Below, piece after piece: positions 26,101-31,629 of a stretch of DNA of 64,000 nt; position 1 is the stretch's first letter, and the number at the start of each line of letters is the position of its first letter. The notes under the pieces were generated by a model. That model did no database searches. It had not been told where the DNA came from and saw nothing but the letters and a program-made list of their open reading frames with translations. Source of the DNA: Diphasiastrum complanatum (taxonomy: Eukaryota > Streptophyta > Lycopodiopsida > Lycopodiales > Lycopodiaceae); NCBI GenBank assembly GCA_029204225.1, contig CM055100.1, forward strand, positions 15,472,835-15,536,834. Direction: 5' to 3'. Both the position numbers and the translations under genes were made by a program.

Positions 26101-29100
26101 GGTCAAAACTATGTTGTGCTTCAGTATCCCAAACAACCACAATGTTAAACCCCCGTAATTGGTCTGTCAAAGGAGCAGCTAAGCATATTCCTGCACCATG
26201 TGCTGCCTCTGACGATGCATGAACCAAGCATCTGTCGCACGCACATGCTCATGTGGAGGAATGAACTGCGCCCGAAAACAGTGCTTGAAGTCAATCTAGG
26301 TGAATGGGGCTTGCTGTGATTTCAGCAACTTGCACCACCACCTGTCAGCAAAGTCAGTAAAATGGTGAGCTGGCTTATGGACACGCCAGCCTTCATCGAT
26401 GGGTGCCCGTTTCAAATCAAAATACTCTTCCCACTTGTGCAACCACTGATCTACAACATCAATAGTCCTCTGGGAAGTTGTACCAGCATATTTTGTGGGC
26501 TTTATATCTTTATCAGGAGGAAAATCAATGATCATTTGTGTATCAGAAGAAGGATAACGAGTGGGCAGCTGGGAAGGATACAAAGGCGGAGGCTGAGAAG
26601 AAGACGAGGGAAAGCCCCCGGCAAGCGACGATATCATCGTACGCATCTCTGTCATATACCGCTCCAACACATCCATACGTTCTTGTATGGGAGGAGGATC
26701 AGTGACAGGCGCACTAGGTATCTACACCCTTAACAGCAGAAACCGGAGGAAAGTCGGAGGAGTTATGCCCAATCCAAAATTCTGACCTGTTTTTTGCTTG
26801 AAAACCGACTTTTTGATGAAATAGAGGCAAATCTGCTCCAAAACCGGCGTATGATGGCTCTATAGGATCGCTATGGATGCTAGAAACATGCTCCCAAAAT
26901 CTGATCAGGATGTGAGAAGGTTCCGGAGAGTTATGAGCAAAAAACCTTCAGAAAAAATGCGCTGGCCCTCCAAAAACTAAGAAACTTTCTGAAATCTGAG
27001 ATTTGTAGTGTGAATCCCTGCTGATCTACAGCGACTGCCCACTAGAAATGATCTGAGACAGATCTCCCTCAAATCTGAGCACTATAGACCAAGTTACGGT
27101 GAAAAAACCAAGCTTTTTCTCACTTTCTCTCTCTAGAACGGGCTGTTCTCTCTCTAGAACGAGCTAGAAAAGGCTCTAATACCAATTGTGAACAACCAAA
27201 ACTCTCTAAGCTGCTCAACTCCTGAAGGCCGGTGTGTGGAATGATCCCCCCAACCATAGGTACCCCACCCCCCCTCTTGAGTCCACTACCTGCTATTCCT
27301 GTCAACATACACGAGGTACCCCCCCAGTAGTTGATTAGGCCACCTGGCGTACACACTGCATGCGACCTGTGAATAGTGAGTGACTCACGGGATACCACCC
27401 CCATGCCCCGTCATTACCGATGACACCAACTGGTCCTGCTTGCCGGCTAGCACTAACAGTTAGGGCCCCGACAGTTACGCGTCCGCATCTCTGACAGCTT
27501 GTCAGACGGTCTCACCAGATCACGGGATTTCGTGATACATCGGTTCCCACTTGGAAGCGATGCCCTTCCCGGTCACTGACCCTTGCCAACTTGTCCTCAA
27601 GCCCTCTGAGTGACCGGTCATGCCGAGGTCATGTCAGAACTAGACTGAGTCGTAACAATAATGAAGGCTCAGAGGAGTCTATAAAGATTGGGACAAGGGC
27701 AAGGGACTGATCACCCTATTGACCCTTTTCCACCATGATTGAGGATGGGCAACCTCTTGTAGTTTGTTTAGTTCCAGTTGCATGTCAAGTTTCTAGACTT
27801 CTTCATCATTGCATGTCGAAAGAATGAAGTTTTATGAGGAAAATCCTATGCTTCTGATAACCTAGATTTGGAAACAAGTCCGTTGAAAGGAACCAAGTTC
27901 ATGTTCCACTTTTTATGATCCTTTTTGGGAATCCAATGTATATGTAATTGGCCAAGGCCAATTGGTTTTGCATAATATTAAGATATCCTTCGGGGGGGGG
28001 GGGTCCCCATCTTGACCCCTCAGTGCTTTTGCTGCATGTGAATGAATTTTCGTGATTCATTGTTTTCGAGTTTTATTTTCAAGTCTAATTTGATTTCATT
28101 TAAGTTGATTCAAGACTTGTTTTATGTAAAAGTAAAGTCAGTAAGTCTATGGGTCTAAAGATTGTAGGAAGCCCTCCCTTGAGGTTCACAATTGGGAATC
28201 AGTTTTCAGAGTAGAGATTAGATCAGCAGGAGGACGTGGTTCTGGTGGTGTGGCATGCTTATACAGGGATGTTATTCAGAGAGGATTAGAGGTGGTTCAT
28301 AGAGATACTCATTCCAGATATTTATGGATCATACTTAGAGGGGAGCCTACAGGGCTAGACAAAGACATCTATATTGCGGTATGTTATTTCCCACCGGATA
28401 CATCTTTCTCAGACAGAGATGGTTCTCCATGTATGGATTTGTCTGGCGACATTACCAGGTTTTCTAACATAGGACATTTTCTATTAGTAGGTGATTTTAA
28501 TGCCAGGGCTGGATCACGTCAAACACCATTCCATGATATGGAACGGGATCCTTTACGTAAGAAGGGATTGGACAGTGACGATCTTGGTATCTTGAGACAC
28601 TATGCAGACGAGGATGGGCCTATCACAGATTACGGGGAGTATTTCTTATAGCTAGGAGAAGCACACGAGCTTGTCATTTTAAATGGCATTCCCAAATGGT
28701 CTTCATCCAGTGATTTCACTTGTCATCCTCACAGTGGTGGCCACAATATGGTAGACTACCTCATGGGATCACCCTCTCTTCTTCCCCATATCACTACCTT
28801 CACCATCACCCGCACTACTCTTTTCGATCATTCATTTCTCTCCTTCCAATTGGGAACAAAACCCACCATCACATCTACTTCCACTTCCCAAACCCCCACT
28901 CGTGCTCCAAGATATCGTTTCGAGAATCCATACATTCCAGTTTATCAAGAATCATTAATCTCCCTTCTATAGCATTTTCCATATAACTCCAAAAATCTTC
29001 AACAGCCTTGGTATGATGACGAATGCAACCAGCTCCATAATCATCTCAAATACGCCTATGCCAACTCACTTCCTTCGGTTCGTGATCTAAATCATACCTA

Positions 29101-31534
29101 CCAAAACACACTCCATCATAAAAGAAGACTTATGACACCAACGATGGTAGAAGGCTTATTAATCTTCTTTTTAGTTCCTCCTCTGGTGCCTTCTGGCGCA
29201 AATTGATCCCTCGTGCTCCTCCTCCTCTCAGTTTGTCTGATCTATATACCTAGATAGAATATGCTAAATCCCTATACACTATTGATACCACTTCTCCCAT
29301 TGTCATCTCACCCCGTCCTCTATCCTTCAATCTTTTCACTCCTGACATGATATCTGAATCCATTAAAAACCTCAATAGTCGTCGTGCTCGTGATATCGAA
29401 GACCTTGAAGCAGAACTTCTTATCCATGCGAAAGACATCCTTTCTCCCATCCTTTCTGACCTTTTTAACCAAGCTATCATTCACGGTTTCCGACCTCATG
29501 GTGCACCAATGTCATACATCTTATCCACAGAGGGGGTGATCCCATGAGGCCAAAAACCTACTGCACCCTGGATAAGGATATCTTTATGGCCACAGACACA
29601 GTTTCGGCAGTGATGGCTTTGTATGAGAGTCTGGGGTTGTTTTAGAGGTGAGTTCGGCATCTCATATGCACTGTTGAGCACTATTGGGGTGAAACAAGGT
29701 TGTTCCCTTTCACCTACTTTATTTGGACTATACATTGATGAGCTTGAGGAGACTATCAATCGTGATGGTGGTCTGGGTTGTAGACTTCGTGATATATTGA
29801 TTGCCATATTGTTATATGCTGATGATGTAGCTCTATTATCACTGAGACCAGTGAGGGACTACAGAGACATTTGGACAATCTACATACATTTTGTGCTAGA
29901 TGGGGATTAAAAGTGAGCATTTAGCAGACCAAAGTTATGGTCCTCAATACTTCTAGGTCGCTTATGCAGAGACACGAGTTTATCTTCGAGGATCAACCTC
30001 TAAAGGTGGTTTCATCCTATACTTACCTAGGGGTGCTTTTCAGTGGTCCTACTTTCAATATGTGACATGCAACCTTGGCCTGCACCTAGGGAAGGGCCAT
30101 GCCTCCTTGGTCCAGCTAGAGAGATTTTGCTTTAGGAGATATATTCATGATGCTCCTAGAAAGTGTCGCCTTTTTGACATTATGGTCACTCCAACAGTAC
30201 TCTATTGAGCTGAGACTTGATGTACAAGCCTTACCTCCTCCGATTGGGCTAGTATATTACGGTGCAGATTACTATGTTTTCTCGGATGATACGGGCTAAG
30301 CCATCTGTGCCACATCAAATCATCACTACGGAGTTTGCAGTCCCTCCATTATTAGTTGATGCTCTCTTCAGATGCCTTGTCGCTTCCTCCTAACAGATAT
30401 ACATTTATGGCCATTACCTCTTCAATGCAGCTCCATAGCTTGGGTTTCCATTTCTCTTGGTATTCACAAGCTACTCGTATCTTGGGTTTGCTTGGTTTCA
30501 CCATCTCCGACCCTCCAATAGGTACTCACGAGTATATCAGACGATCCAGTTATCATGCGAACCTTCGACATACCTGGCAAGGACAGTTGGGTGTTAGACA
30601 TGACTTTTATCAGACTCACTTCTTAGAGCTTAATGTATCTGGCTTCCCGGTCCAGCCACAATACTTAGAGTTTGGGTTATCACATTGTTTGAGATTCACA
30701 CTGAGACAGATCAGAGTATCTTCACATGAGCTTGAGGTTGAGACGAGACACGTCTAGGGAACCCTGCGTGATGGCAGGATATGTCGGATATGTTCACTGA
30801 GAGAGGTCGAGACTGAGGCGCATTTCATCTTCAGGTGTCCTGCTTATTATGAGATACGTGGTCGATATTACTGCTTATTCGAAGACTCACCTACTACTTT
30901 AAGTTCTCACATTGCCTACAAGGATCCTCGTTGTGTAGCACGTATGATAGACAAGGTGTGTGCCTAAAGCGAAGAGTTTTTGCTCAACTAGATATTTATG
31001 ATACACAACCTCAGATTACAACTTTCTTCTCCAGGAGGAGAGCTCGGACGGATTCAAAGATGGATGATGAGAATACTCCTATTCCTATGAGAGATCGACA
31101 TTGTGATCAACGTCAGCGTATGGCAAGCATCTCACAGATCTGATATTTGGACCTCCAGAGTTAGACCTCTATTAGGAGACGACCTCTCAATTAGCACCAA
31201 AGTATGAGACATAGTCATCGTCAATGTGTCTCTATTGTACTAGCTCCTCTGATTTCGTAGAGCACACATATCACATCCTTTTTCAGCCATCTCAGTTGAG
31301 AGCATTTTCCAAATCTATTTATACTTCCTTTTCGACAAGGGCATTTGCGCTTATTGTATCATCTTCCATACTTCCTTACTATGAGAGTAGAGTAGAGATC
31401 TATTTGCTAATTTCGTTTATCTACCAGATGTTTGTTTTACAGAAGACATTTATATGCTCCTTTTAGTATCTATCACACTTGAGATGTACTTATTTGGTCT
31501 TATATGCCTTTTGGCAGTAAAAGACATTAATAAA

Positions 31535-31629
<95 letters not shown>

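Larger units (their letters stand above)
23885..27657 (-). mobile_element. Nested, internally deleted Ty3/gypsy element
   Basis: A 3773-bp element on the minus strand with a perfect 5-bp target duplication, ataat (23880-23884 and 27658-27662). Its LTRs have canonical TG..CA ends and differ in length: 23885-24705 on the left and 27187-27657 on the right. It encodes only gag, the end of reverse transcriptase, RNase H and part of integrase. The reverse-transcriptase core and the integrase N-terminus are deleted, so it cannot move by itself. Confidence 0.9.
23437..28189. repeat. Block inserted in LINE unit C (itself split by a gypsy element)
   Basis: Without the gypsy element at 23885-27657 this is roughly 970 bases of non-coding DNA that interrupts the LINE endonuclease. 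It contains an 87-bp repeat twice (from 23582 and 23669) and a 48-bp repeat (from 23781, 23829 and 23877). It could be a solo LTR, since a start at tgatgaca and an end at ttcaca would fit TG/CA, but I could not find a clean target duplication. The ends are therefore approximate. Confidence 0.5.
23122..31625 (+). mobile_element. LINE unit C with nested insertions
   Basis: ORF2 begins near 23165, enters the endonuclease domain at 23345 (WNVNGIAYI), and is then split near 23437 by a foreign block that ends about 28190. The endonuclease resumes at 28194 and is followed by degenerate connector, reverse transcriptase, CCHC motif, the family 3' end at 31470-31537 and (CT)n at 31538-31625. Numerous stops and shifts show it is dead. 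Confidence 0.75.

Noticed and set aside
23344-28189. Complete solo LTR (tgttggaatg to ttcaca) as host of the gypsy insertion
   Set aside because: The tgttggaatg start turned out to encode the LINE endonuclease motif WNVNG, so the block must start later, and no target duplication could be found.
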